From contig CAKPCL010000008.1 of NCBI GenBank assembly GCA_934141605.1, forward strand, positions 1 to 54,486: DNA of 54,486 nucleotides, given 5' to 3'. Below the pieces are notes generated by a model that was given only the letters and a program-made list of their open reading frames with translations, ran no database searches and was not told where the DNA came from. Below are positions 26,042 to 33,939 of this stretch, one piece after another (positions within the stretch are counted from its first letter, which is position 1; each line of letters starts with the position of its first letter). The stretch comes from an uncultured Clostridia bacterium (GTDB lineage: Bacteria > Bacillota > Clostridia > TANB77 > CAG-508). Position numbers and translations under genes: made by a program.

Positions 26042-26091
26042 TGACATTTGAAGTCACTCTAATTATAGAATATAGTGTCGTTAAATGTCAA
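26042..26091 (-). promoter_or_regulatory. Promoter with overlapping inverted-repeat operator, prepilin-like cluster
   Basis: Minus strand TTGACA (26091-26086), 18 nt, TATAAT (26067-26062). Arms 26042-26058 and 26074-26090 form an imperfect inverted repeat (TGACATTT...AAATGTCA) that overlaps the -35 box and lies on both sides of the -10. This is a likely repressor site, and the divergent HTH gene at 26155 is a natural candidate regulator. Confidence 0.7.
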
Positions 26092-26154
26092 TATATTTTT
26101 TCTTAAATTTATGAAATAATTATTAAAATTTTAAGAATTTCTAAGGTGATTTAA

Positions 26155-26361
26155 ATGATAAAAGAAAAAAGAAACTTTATGCACTACACTCAAGAAGAGA
26201 TGGCGAACAAGCTCGGTATAAGCTTAAGACAATATGTAAGAATAGATAATGAAAAAGCATTTCCAAGAAGAGATATTCTAAACAAATTAATTTCTGAATT
26301 AGAGTTAACTAATGAAGAAATAGGAGAATACATAAAAATTCTTATTGGTAACATTGCTTAA
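26155..26361 (+). CDS. Small XRE-family HTH regulator
   Basis: A 68-residue DNA-binding protein, essentially one helix-turn-helix domain (YTQEEMANKLGISLRQYVRIDN at about 12-33), close to Cro/C1-type repressors. It starts at an ATG after AAGGTG and is divergent from the three-gene prepilin-like cluster, with the intergenic operator repeat between. Control of that cluster is an inference from position only. Confidence 0.8.
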   Translation: MIKEKRNFMHYTQEEMANKLGISLRQYVRIDNEKAFPRRDILNKLISELELTNEEIGEYIKILIGNIA

Positions 26362-26400
26362 ATCATTATCTTTTTTAATTTCGTACAACTTTTAGTATAC

Positions 26401-27012
26401 TTATTTATTAGAAATATGTATATTTTCCACTTTAGCATTTAATTCCCTAGAAATTATATTTTGAATCTGTGCAACTTCTTCAGTACTTAACTGTTCATCT
26501 TCAACAATAACACTCACACTATCTCCATTAACAAAAATCACAACATCATCAAAACCTTTAGTTTTAATTAAATTTTCACAAATCATAATACCATTTTTAA
26601 CATTATTTATTTTTTTAATCTCTTCTGAAGCTGACTGCTTTTGAGTTTCTAAAGAATTACTACTATTTAGTATTTTTTCATATGTTTCTAGCATTTGTGA
26701 ATACATAGTATCTCTATCTAATCTTGATGTTGAAAAATAATTTTTATCCTTTACATCACTACTCGTAGAAACTGTATTATTTTCAACAACTAAATTATTC
26801 TCTTCATTATTTTCACTTTCTTCACTAACCGGATTAGTACTAACTAACTGAGCATCACCAATGTTAGCCACTTTATCTAGTTCCTCTTCTGAACTTGCTG
26901 TTTGAACAGCACTACTCAAATCTCCATTTGCAGTAAAATTCAAATATCCTGCAACCACTAGCATTAAAGCAATAACATAAATAATAACTTGATTTTTTTT
27001 AAACATTTTCAT
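26401..27012 (-). CDS. spoIIIAH: Stage III sporulation protein AH
   Basis: Mother-cell component of the SpoIIIA-SpoIIQ channel that spans the forespore membranes. The 203-residue protein has one N-terminal transmembrane helix (about 8-25), an acidic low-complexity linker (about 35-90) and a C-terminal ring-building domain of the EscJ/PrgK type (about 105-200, ending SRELNAKVENIHISNK). Last gene of the spoIIIA operon, 28 nt after spoIIIAG, with a dispersed repeat (27022-27050) in the gap. Confidence 0.93.
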   Translation of the reverse strand: MKMFKKNQVIIYVIALMLVVAGYLNFTANGDLSSAVQTASSEEELDKVANIGDAQLVSTNPVSEESENNEENNLVVENNTVSTSSDVKDKNYFSTSRLDRDTMYSQMLETYEKILNSSNSLETQKQSASEEIKKINNVKNGIMICENLIKTKGFDDVVIFVNGDSVSVIVEDEQLSTEEVAQIQNIISRELNAKVENIHISNK

Positions 27013-27021
27013 AACCTCCTT

Positions 27022-27050
27022 TGTCCAAACGGGACGGTTCTATTTGGACA
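27022..27050. repeat. Dispersed TGTCC-type palindromic repeat, copy 1
   Basis: A 29-bp unit with ends TGTCCAAA and TTTGGACA and core CGGGACGGTTCTA. It overlaps the last codons and stop of spoIIIAG (27040) and lies before spoIIIAH. Further copies are at 29515-29579, 42702-42762 and 49337-49386. Confidence 0.9.
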
Positions 27051-27678
27051 TTTCAAATACTTGAATTTTGTGTGTTGCTAATCCTGTTGCCGCTTCTACG
27101 GCTTGGATTATACTTGTTTTTGTGTTTATGTTTGACGCACCGTTGGCTGTAATTATTGCCCCTTCTATTTTGGGTTCTATTGTTTTTTGAACAATAGGTG
27201 TTTTGCTTCCATTGTCCTCTTGGTACACAATTTCCTTTTGCGAATCAACTTCCTCTACTTTTCTTACACCACCTGAGGTATCTGTTTCTTCTGTAACGCT
27301 TGTTTTTGAATTTTCATTATACATTGCTACTGTCTCACTAGATTCAGTATAATTTATAAATACTTTTACATCACCTACACCATTAATCTTACTGAGTATT
27401 TCTTCTAGTCTTTCTTCTAAGTTGCTACTAGTCACATTTGGGCTATTGCTTGTGGTTTGAGTAGTTTTATTATTTTGTGTTGTGGCTAATTGCTTTCCTG
27501 AAGTATTTGTTATCGCTTTATTTGAGCTTTTACTACCATTCCATATATAATTTATTACTACAATTGTAATTATTAAAACAATTACTAGAAATACCATATT
27601 TTCAATTTTTTTCTTGTTGTTACCTTGATTTTCATTTTGACTTTTGCTTATTATTTCTTTTAACTTATCCTTAAACAT
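27040..27678 (-). CDS. spoIIIAG: Stage III sporulation protein AG
   Basis: Forms the large ring of the SpoIIIA-SpoIIQ channel. The 212-residue protein has a cytoplasmic N-terminus, one transmembrane helix (about 27-45), a Ser/Thr/Asn linker and a beta-rich RBM domain (EEILSKINGVGDVKVFINY, VQKTIEPKIEGAIITANGA, IIQAVEAATGLATHKIQVFEM). Its start overlaps the end of spoIIIAF by 19 nt. The last codons (TCC AAA TAG) come from the inserted repeat, so the original C-terminus has been replaced. Confidence 0.93.
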   Translation of the reverse strand: MFKDKLKEIISKSQNENQGNNKKKIENMVFLVIVLIITIVVINYIWNGSKSSNKAITNTSGKQLATTQNNKTTQTTSNSPNVTSSNLEERLEEILSKINGVGDVKVFINYTESSETVAMYNENSKTSVTEETDTSGGVRKVEEVDSQKEIVYQEDNGSKTPIVQKTIEPKIEGAIITANGASNINTKTSIIQAVEAATGLATHKIQVFEMSK

Positions 27679-28298
27679 TTTTCACTCACTCCATATTCAT
27701 TTATTAATAAATCTTTAATTTTTTTAATATCTGTTTTATTTATAACTGTTGACTCTTCCTGTTGTTCCTCTTCATCAATTTTATTTCCAGAAACAGAAAT
27801 ATCTACTTTCTGAATTTTTTGAATCTCTGTAACAATTTTATTTTCTACTGTATTAGATGTATCTTCTTCCTGTACTATCTTTTTACCAATTTTTAAAGTT
27901 ATCTTTTCTATTCCGCTATCACTTTGTGATATATGTGCTGTTACTTTACATCTTTCAACTTCATATCCTATTTCTTCTACTTTTTGAGTAATATCTTTTT
28001 CTAATTCTTCTTTATATATTTGATTCAACCTGTTGTCCATAGATGTTTGGTCTACCTCTTCGGTTATACCTGATGTAGACTTTACTCCTTCTGTATAAGA
28101 AACTATATCTATATTATTAAGATTGAATTTGCTACTATTTTCTACAAATGGTGATATTATGCTAAATAATATATATAATCCCATTATCATTTTTACATAC
28201 TTCTTTGTCTTATTATTTGGAAGAATCATCTCTAAAAGTGAAATTATTATTAATGCTAAGCTTAAATTTTTAACCCAAGAACTTAAAAAGTTAATCAT
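27660..28298 (-). CDS. spoIIIAF: Stage III sporulation protein AF
   Basis: A 212-residue component of the sporulation channel: two N-terminal transmembrane helices (about 10-27 and 34-50) with the family motif LEMILPNNKTKKYVKMIMGLYI between and after them. A soluble domain with a ring-building motif follows (about 100-170) and a Glu/Gln-rich end. It overlaps spoIIIAG and follows spoIIIAE by 18 nt. Confidence 0.92.
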   Translation of the reverse strand: MINFLSSWVKNLSLALIIISLLEMILPNNKTKKYVKMIMGLYILFSIISPFVENSSKFNLNNIDIVSYTEGVKSTSGITEEVDQTSMDNRLNQIYKEELEKDITQKVEEIGYEVERCKVTAHISQSDSGIEKITLKIGKKIVQEEDTSNTVENKIVTEIQKIQKVDISVSGNKIDEEEQQEESTVINKTDIKKIKDLLINEYGVSEKCLRIS

Positions 28299-28316
28299 TT
28301 CTTCTCCTTTTAAACT

Positions 28317-29486
28317 TTATCTAAACATCATACCTGTATTAGACATCTTTACTAACAAAGTTGTTCCAATTATTACCATAAATGCAACTGTAACCAAAAT
28401 AGCTAATAAGATTTTAAAAATGTCAGAAATTTGGTCTAATAGCTTTACTATTTTTGCATCAGCAATAACTTCACTTATACTTGCTACTAATTTATAGGAA
28501 ATACTTAACACCGATAATTTTAAAATTGGTATAATACATATTCCAATAATAATTATTACTCCTAAAAATCCAACAGCATTTTTTAATATAACTCCACAAC
28601 CTAAAACACTATCTATTACATCTCCCAAAATTTTTCCTACAACCGGTACAGCTGAACTTACGAGTGCCTTTGCCGTTTTTGCTGTTATCCCATCTACTGA
28701 ACTCGCAAGTGTTCCTTCCAAAGAAACAATTCCAACAAAGATTGTTAATATTAATCCTAAAAACCAGATTGTGCTTGATTTTAGAAACTTTGATATTTTT
28801 TCTATTTGTATATTATCAGATATTTTAGATATTATACTTATTGATGTAATTATTAATATTATTGGTATCAATATATCCTGAATAAAATTTCCTATAAAAT
28901 TTATCATAAATAAAATTATTGGTTCTAATATGCTTGTTGTGGTTATACTTCCTGTATATAACATTAAAGATATTAAAACTGGTATTAATGTGTTCATAAA
29001 TCCCACTAAATTCATAGTTGTATTTTTTACCAAATCTATGATATCTGAAAAGTTGCTCATTATAATAGTTACTATTGCTATATATTGTACATAATATATG
29101 AGTTTGGATATATTGTCATTTTCTAAGCTTTCACTAATCAATTTTAAAATACTATGTATTATAATAATCACTAAAATACTTAATAGACTTCTTATTCCTG
29201 TTTGCACTTCTGTTCCAAGCAAGTTAAGTATTTTTTTATATATAGTAGAATTATCAATTTCTCCTTTTATTGCTGAATTTAATATATCACTTATATCAAT
29301 ATCTTCAAAAAACTCCCCTGTATATTTTTTTGAATTCTCTATAAATGAATTTATTCCAAAGCTTTCTTGTTGGCTTATTATTGTATTTTCATCTACATTA
29401 CTACAATAAGAAATTGAAGCTTTTGATATGATTATCACAATTATTAAAATGTTCCAAAAGGCACGATTTTTTCTAAATTGTCTCAT
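28317..29486 (-). CDS. spoIIIAE: Stage III sporulation protein AE
   Basis: A 389-residue membrane protein of the SpoIIIA complex with a signal-like start and about seven membrane segments from residue 95 on. Family marks include the DISDILNSAIKGEI region near 64-77, the AKALVSSAVPVVGKILGDVID stretch near 273-293 and a long run of helices to the end. The gap to spoIIIAD holds a double TGTCC repeat. Confidence 0.93.
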   Translation of the reverse strand: MRQFRKNRAFWNILIIVIIISKASISYCSNVDENTIISQQESFGINSFIENSKKYTGEFFEDIDISDILNSAIKGEIDNSTIYKKILNLLGTEVQTGIRSLLSILVIIIIHSILKLISESLENDNISKLIYYVQYIAIVTIIMSNFSDIIDLVKNTTMNLVGFMNTLIPVLISLMLYTGSITTTSILEPIILFMINFIGNFIQDILIPIILIITSISIISKISDNIQIEKISKFLKSSTIWFLGLILTIFVGIVSLEGTLASSVDGITAKTAKALVSSAVPVVGKILGDVIDSVLGCGVILKNAVGFLGVIIIIGICIIPILKLSVLSISYKLVASISEVIADAKIVKLLDQISDIFKILLAILVTVAFMVIIGTTLLVKMSNTGMMFR

Positions 29487-29514
29487 CTTCTCTCCTTTTT
29501 GTTTTGTCCAAATG

Positions 29515-29579
29515 GGACGGTTCTATTTGGACAAAATGTCCATTTAGAACCGTCCCGTTTGGACATTTGGACATTTTGA
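29515..29579. repeat. Dispersed TGTCC-type repeat, copy 2 (head-to-head pair)
   Basis: Two 29-bp units in inverted orientation (29515-29533 continuing the first unit, 29537-29565 the second) make a 60-bp near-perfect palindrome, plus a partial TTTGGACA tail. It fills the gap between spoIIIAD and spoIIIAE. Confidence 0.9.
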
Positions 29580-29581
29580 CA

Positions 29582-29968
29582 TTATGGTAGAATTTTGAGT
29601 ATTATTTCTAGTAGACTTGATATTATTGGAATTGACATTGATATTATTATTATTTTACTTCCTAACTCTATTTTACTTGCTATTGCCGCTTCTCCTGAGT
29701 CTTTACATATGCTTACTGCAAATTCTGATAAAAATGCTATACCTGTTATTTTTATTAGTAATGCTATGAATTGTGTATTTATGGAAAATTTGCTTTGAAT
29801 TGATTCAATTAAGTTTATTATTCCGGTTAATCTATCCATTACTAAAAACAAAATTATGATACCTGTTAAGATGCTTATAAATATTGCATATTCTGGTCTA
29901 TATTGTTTTAACATTATTATAATAATCAAAGCAATTAAAGCAATTCCTATTATTTTTATAATTTCCAT
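29582..29968 (-). CDS. spoIIIAD: Stage III sporulation protein AD
   Basis: A 128-residue membrane protein of the sporulation channel with four predicted helices (about 5-17, 27-47, 66-85, 105-125). It contains the family-typical start (IIKIIGIALIALIIIIMLKQYRPEYA region) and FAVSICKDSGEAAIASKIELG near 84-104. It lies 26 nt after spoIIIAC in the conserved gene order. Confidence 0.92.
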   Translation of the reverse strand: MEIIKIIGIALIALIIIIMLKQYRPEYAIFISILTGIIILFLVMDRLTGIINLIESIQSKFSINTQFIALLIKITGIAFLSEFAVSICKDSGEAAIASKIELGSKIIIISMSIPIISSLLEIILKILP

Positions 29969-29994
29969 TTAATAAATAAACTCCTTAAAATCAA

Positions 29995-30198
29995 TTATAG
30001 ATTAAACAATGTTCTTACAGTATCAAAAAGTCCACTTATTTCTTTTATAACCATACTCAAAACTATAACTAGTCCCGCCAATGTTGTCATCATTGCTTGG
30101 TCTTCTCTTCCAGCTCTTACTAATACTTGATATAACACCGCTACTAATATTCCTATTGCAGCTATTTTAAATAATAAATCTATACTCATATAATTCAC
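29995..30198 (-). CDS. spoIIIAC: Stage III sporulation protein AC
   Basis: A 67-residue protein with two membrane helices, near the usual length. Family features are the start DLLFKIAAIGILVAVLYQVL and GREDQAMMTTLAGLVIVLSMVI. Six nucleotides separate it from the shift-corrected stop of spoIIIAB (30205), the tight spacing expected in this operon. Confidence 0.92.
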   Translation of the reverse strand: MNYMSIDLLFKIAAIGILVAVLYQVLVRAGREDQAMMTTLAGLVIVLSMVIKEISGLFDTVRTLFNL

Positions 30199-30204
30199 CT
30201 TTTC

Positions 30205-30715
30205 CTATATTAATATTATTACAATAGCAAGTCCTATTGTCATGCCTAATTTTTGATATAATTTTTCATTTTTGTTTTTTTCTTCTTGAGCTTGCTTGAT
30301 TCTTTCTTCTAAAAAGCCTTCTGTTACTTCTATTTGACTAAGTTGTCCTTCAATATCTGTTATTCCGCAGTAACTTTGATAGCATTTTTATAGTATGCTT
30401 GTCCTCTTTGTTTAAGTTACCTGAAAATTCTTCTACTGACTTTTCCCATGCATTTCCTGCTGTATCGCCTTTCATCTTTTCTGATGCCTGATTGAATAAT
30501 TTAGATATATTATAACTTGTGTTTTGGGCTATTTCTTTAAATATTTCTGGTATCGGTTCATATGTAAATTTTATTTTTGATTTAAATATGTTTAATGCGT
30601 TTTTAATTTCTTCTAACTCTTCTAGTCGGTATTTATATTTTTTTGATATGTATTTTCCTATTAATACCGATAGAATAAATATAATTATAAGTGATATATA
30701 TTTTATTATCTGCAT
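30205..30715 (-). CDS. spoIIIAB: Stage III sporulation protein AB, needs +1 shift at CGG
   Basis: The first 116 codons (membrane helix at 5-22, then a helical domain) reach MLSKLL, then CTG CGG AAT, and the frame stops five codons later. Skipping C30367 gives CTG GGA ATA ACA GAT and a further 53 residues with the conserved GITDIEGQLSQIE and a C-terminal membrane helix (IGLAIVIILI), stop at 30205. The 169-residue total is the usual SpoIIIAB length. spoIIIAA, normally just upstream, is absent here. A mother-cell sigma-E promoter would be expected; CATATAAT at 30749-30742 is a candidate -10, but no convincing -35 is seen. Confidence 0.88.
30364..30367 (-). other. CGG +1 recoding site (spoIIIAB)
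   Basis: Minus-strand frame TTA CTG CGG AAT. Dropping the C gives CTG GGA ATA ACA GAT ATT GAA, the conserved LGxTDxEGQ motif of the family. Confidence 0.85.
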
Positions 30716-30795
30716 TTTGTTTCTCCTTTTTTATTTTCTATATTATATGTTGTTGAATATTATTTTAGAACTTTATTAAAAATAATATTTTTTTC

Positions 30796-30824
30796 TTTAC
30801 TTATATTCATTTTTGGTGTATAAT
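30796..30824 (+). promoter_or_regulatory. Sigma-A promoter of the gene at 30866
   Basis: TTTACT (30796-30801), 17 nt, TATAAT (30819-30824), then GGAGGG before the ATG. Confidence 0.65.
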
Positions 30825-30865
30825 AGTCGTTACAAATTATATTAAACATATGGAGGGCATACAAT

Positions 30866-31102
30866 ATGGAAAAAACTACAACATATCGGATGGACGAACT
30901 CATTAACCAAGTAGATTCTTTTTTAAAGAACTACCACGAGGGCGATGAACTCAAGCTTTTGATTTCATCGACAGAAAAAACCTTTTTAGAAAGGTATGTT
31001 CGTAAACATCCAGATGGCGGTTCTGCTTTTTATTTCCAGCATGGAGTAATTAAACCTGGGCGTTTGGAGCACGATTATAGACTTCGTAAACTCCAAAGAT
31101 AG
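30866..31102 (+). CDS. Small hypothetical protein (CGG-sense gene)
   Basis: A 78-residue, highly charged, Arg-rich protein (RYVRKHPDGGS, HDYRLRKLQR). Its N-terminus (TTYRMDELINQVDSFLKN) resembles that of the small protein at 33215 (PTRFERILNKVVMFLNQ), and in both the Arg is the CGG codon (codon 8 here, TAT CGG ATG). No family was recognised. It has its own promoter, ribosome site and terminator. Skipping the C would end the protein eight codons later. Confidence 0.7.
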   Translation: MEKTTTYRMDELINQVDSFLKNYHEGDELKLLISSTEKTFLERYVRKHPDGGSAFYFQHGVIKPGRLEHDYRLRKLQR

Positions 31103-31112
31103 TAATATGTTT

Positions 31113-31145
31113 AAAGGGAGATTTTTTATATATCTCCCTTTTTAT
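31113..31145 (+). terminator. Terminator of the gene at 30866
   Basis: AAAGGGAGAT and ATCTCCCTT pair, followed by TTTTTA. Confidence 0.85.
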
Positions 31146-31156
31146 TATTAAAACTA

Positions 31157-31185
31157 TTGCAAATGTTTGTTCTATATGGTATACT
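31157..31185 (+). promoter_or_regulatory. Sigma-A promoter of uvrB
   Basis: TTGCAA (31157-31162), 17 nt, TATACT (31180-31185), about 40 nt before the ATG. No clear LexA box of the Gram-positive GAAC-N4-GTTC type was seen. Confidence 0.65.
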
Positions 31186-31226
31186 TCAATTATATTTTAG
31201 AAATAATATTTACAAGGAGTTTATTA

Positions 31227-33183
31227 ATGTTTAAATTACATTCAGAATACAAACCAACTGGCGATCAGCCACAAGCAATAAAATATTTATCAGAAGGAAT
31301 TAAGCAAGGTAAAAAGTTCCAGACTCTTTTAGGAGTTACTGGCTCACGGTAAAACTTTCACAATGGCAAATATTATTCAAAATGTTCAGAAACCAACCCT
31401 CGTATTAGCACACAACAAAACATTAGCTGGCCAATTATATTCGGAGTTTAAGGAATTTTTCCCTGAAAATAATGTTGAATACTTTGTGTCTTATTATGAC
31501 TATTATCAACCAGAAAGCTACATTCCTTCTTCAGATACTTATATAGAAAAAGATGCATCAATAAATGATGAAATAGACAAACTTCGTCATTCAGCAACAG
31601 CTTCATTATTTGAAACTAGAGATGTAATTATTGTTGCTTCTGTTTCATGTATTTATGGTTTGGGTGACCCAATAGATTATGAACATATGATAGTATCTTT
31701 AAGACCTGGAATGCAAAAGTCCCGTGAAGAGATTATGAAAAAGTTAGTTAATATGCAATATTCTAGAAATGAAATAGATTTTAAAAGAGGTACTTTTCGT
31801 GCTAAAGGTGATATTTTGGAGATTTATCCTTCTGACCAAAGTGAATCAGCTATTCGTGTTGAGTTTTGGGGAGATGAAATCGAAAAAATCCACGAAATTA
31901 ACGCATTGACTGGCAAGCCAATTGCAGAAAGAAGTCATGTCATGGTCTTTCCTAATTCTCACTATGTAACCACTTCTGACAAAATGGAAAGGGCTCTTGT
32001 TACTATTGATGAAGAATTGCAAGAAAGAATTAAATATTTTAAAGATAATAATAAGTTAATTGAGGCTCAAAGAATTGATGAAAGAACCAATTTTGATATG
32101 GAAATGATGAAGGAAACTGGCTTTTGCCAAGGAATTGAAAACTATTCTAGACACATAAGTGGAAGGCCTGCCGGTTCTCCTCCTTTTACATTGTTTGATT
32201 ATATGCCAAAAGATTTTCTTTTGTTAATTGATGAATCACATGCCACAATTCCACAAGTTAGGGCAATGTATAATGGAGACCGTTCTCGTAAAGATTCTTT
32301 AGTTAATTATGGTTTCAGGCTTCCTTCTGCATATGACAATAGGCCTTTGAAATTTGAAGAATTTGAAGAAAGAATAAATCAAGTTGTTTTTGTTAGTGCT
32401 ACGCCTGCTGATTATGAGAAGGAACACTCTAAAGATAATGTTGTTGAGCAGATTATTAGGCCAACTGGTCTTTTGGACCCAAAAATTGAAGTTAAGCCTG
32501 TTACTAATCAAATTGATGATTTAATTGAGCAAATTCGTATTAGAGTTGAAAAACACGAAAGAGTTTTAGTTACAACTTTAACTAAAAAAATGGCTGAAGA
32601 TTTGACTGCTTATTTACAAAGTTTAGATATTAAAGTAAATTATATGCATTCTGATATTAAAGCTTTAGAAAGAATGGAAATAATAAGGAATTTGCGTTTA
32701 GGTGAATTTGATGTTTTAGTTGGTATAAATCTTTTAAGAGAAGGTTTGGATATTCCTGAGGTTTCTTTGGTTGCTATTTTAGATGCCGATAAAGAAGGTT
32801 TCTTGCGTTCAGAGCGTTCTTTAATTCAGACTATTGGCCGTGCTGCTAGAAATACTGATGGTACTGTTATTATGTATGCTGATGAACTTACTGATTCTAT
32901 GGAAAAGGCTATTTCTGAAACTAATAGAAGGCGTCATATTCAAGAGCAATATAACATTGAACATGGAATTGTTCCTAAAACTATTAAAAAGTCTATTAGA
33001 GATAATATTAGTATTACGAAACAAGAAGATATTGGTGTTGAGTTTAAAATGGAAAGTCCTGATGATATTAAGAATACTATTAATAATTTAACTGATGAAA
33101 TGCTTAAATATGCTGCTTCTATGGAATTTGAAAAGGCTGCTGAGGTTAGAGATAAAATTAAGGAATTGGAAAAATTATTATAA
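31227..33183 (+). CDS. uvrB: Excinuclease ABC subunit B, needs +1 shift at CGG in Walker A
   Basis: DNA helicase-like damage-verification subunit of nucleotide excision repair. ATG at 31227 with AAGGAG opens 40 codons ending GVTGS, then CGG TAA. Skipping C31347 gives GGT AAA ACT, completing Walker A GVTGSGKT (36-43) and the full 651-residue protein. Downstream landmarks are the YYDYYQPESYIP hairpin near 93, DFLLLIDESHATIPQ near 330, the GEFDVLVGINLLREGLD helicase motif near 500, QTIGRAARN, and the C-terminal UVR motif (MLKYAASMEFEKAAEVRDKIKELE). The rest is intact, so the gene is under selection and not decaying. It has its own promoter and a perfect palindromic terminator. Confidence 0.95.
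31347..31350 (+). other. CGG +1 recoding site (uvrB Walker A)
   Basis: Frame GGC TCA CGG TAA AAC. Dropping the C gives GGC TCA GGT AAA ACT, the invariant Gly-Lys-Thr of the P-loop; without it the protein ends after 41 residues. It is the only CGG in uvrB. Confidence 0.88.
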
Positions 33184-33186
33184 TAA

Positions 33187-33213
33187 AATGGACTGCATGT
33201 GCAGTCCATTTTT
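33187..33213. terminator. Bidirectional terminator
   Basis: AATGGACTGCA and TGCAGTCCATT form a perfect palindrome with T and A runs at the ends, between convergent uvrB and the gene ending at 33215. Confidence 0.9.
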
Positions 33214-33214
33214 G

Positions 33215-33454
33215 TTACATTTTTACTTTTTTCAAAGTGATTTTTACTCTCTGGCTGTTTACCTCCTTTTCCTTTTCGATTCTCACACCTAATCCTTGTT
33301 GTTCTATATACTGCTTTAAGCGTTTAGCATCATCTTTGAACATAATTAATTGTGTTGAATCGTTGTTTGGTTTTGTAGGTGTTATGTTGTCTTGATTTAA
33401 GAACATTACAACCTTGTTTAAAATCCTTTCAAACCGTGTAGGAACTTCATCCAT
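33215..33454 (-). CDS. Small hypothetical protein (CGG-sense gene)
   Basis: A 79-residue basic protein; the ATG at 33454 follows AAAGGAGG at good spacing. Helical N-terminus (RFERILNKVVMFLNQ) and a likely helix-strand C-terminus (AKRLKQYIEQQGLGVRIEKE, QRVKITLKKVKM). No family was recognised. Codon 7 is CGG (ACA CGG TTT), the only one in the gene; a +1 shift would end the protein after five more codons. Own promoter at 33498-33526. Confidence 0.7.
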   Translation of the reverse strand: MDEVPTRFERILNKVVMFLNQDNITPTKPNNDSTQLIMFKDDAKRLKQYIEQQGLGVRIEKEKEVNSQRVKITLKKVKM

Positions 33455-33497
33455 AATTTGGCCTCCTTTGAGTAACATTTTGCATGTAATATGTTTT

Positions 33498-33526
33498 ATT
33501 ATATACTAATTTACACTATTTGTAAA
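33498..33526 (-). promoter_or_regulatory. Sigma-A promoter of the gene at 33215-33454
   Basis: Minus strand TTTACA (33526-33521), 17 nt, TATAAT (33503-33498). Confidence 0.65.
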
Positions 33527-33553
33527 GTATGTTTTTCATTTGTATGAACAAAT

Positions 33554-33793
33554 CTAAAAAAAAAAAGTTTTGGAAATTGCCTTTTCAGTTTCTATGTCCA
33601 TTTTAAGCTTTACTTCGTCACACGAGAAGTGTTCTCTAGTCCTTTCTTTTATTTCAGAAATGACTGCTTCTCTTGAAAGCAATGCTGGTTCTTCAAGTTC
33701 TAACCCTGTGATAACTAACCGCTTATCACTTTTGAAATCTGCAAAAACTACTGAAAAGTTTCCGTTGTTTTCTGATACTAAATTAAATTTCAT
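33554..33793 (-). CDS. Small hypothetical protein (CGG-sense gene)
   Basis: A 79-residue protein; the ATG at 33793 follows AAGGAG (spacing about 10). The pattern NGNFSVVFADFKSDKRLVITG suggests two beta strands, followed by a helix (SREAVISEIKERTREHF). No family was recognised. Codon 25 is CGG (AAG CGG TTA), the only one; a +1 shift gives Gly and an immediate stop. It has its own canonical promoter. Confidence 0.7.
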   Translation of the reverse strand: MKFNLVSENNGNFSVVFADFKSDKRLVITGLELEEPALLSREAVISEIKERTREHFSCDEVKLKMDIETEKAISKTFFF

Positions 33794-33841
33794 AATGTTT
33801 GTTCTCCTTTTTGTATGTGCAAATTTTATCGCTACTATGTA

Positions 33842-33870
33842 TATTATAAGCCTTTTAACGCAAAAAGTCA
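33842..33870 (-). promoter_or_regulatory. Sigma-A promoter of the gene at 33554-33793
   Basis: Minus strand TTGACT (33870-33865), 17 nt, TATAAT (33847-33842). Confidence 0.7.
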
Positions 33871-33904
33871 ACATAAAATTAATTAATGACTTTAGACATA
33901 ATTT

Positions 33905-33932
33905 AAGGGCAACAATATAAATTGTTACCCTT
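33905..33932 (-). terminator. Hairpin after the alcohol dehydrogenase gene
   Basis: AAGGGTAACAAT pairs with ATTGTTGCCCTT on the minus strand (one G-U); the trailing T run is short (TTAAATTAT), so termination may be partial. Confidence 0.6.
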
Positions 33933-33939
33933 ATAAAAA

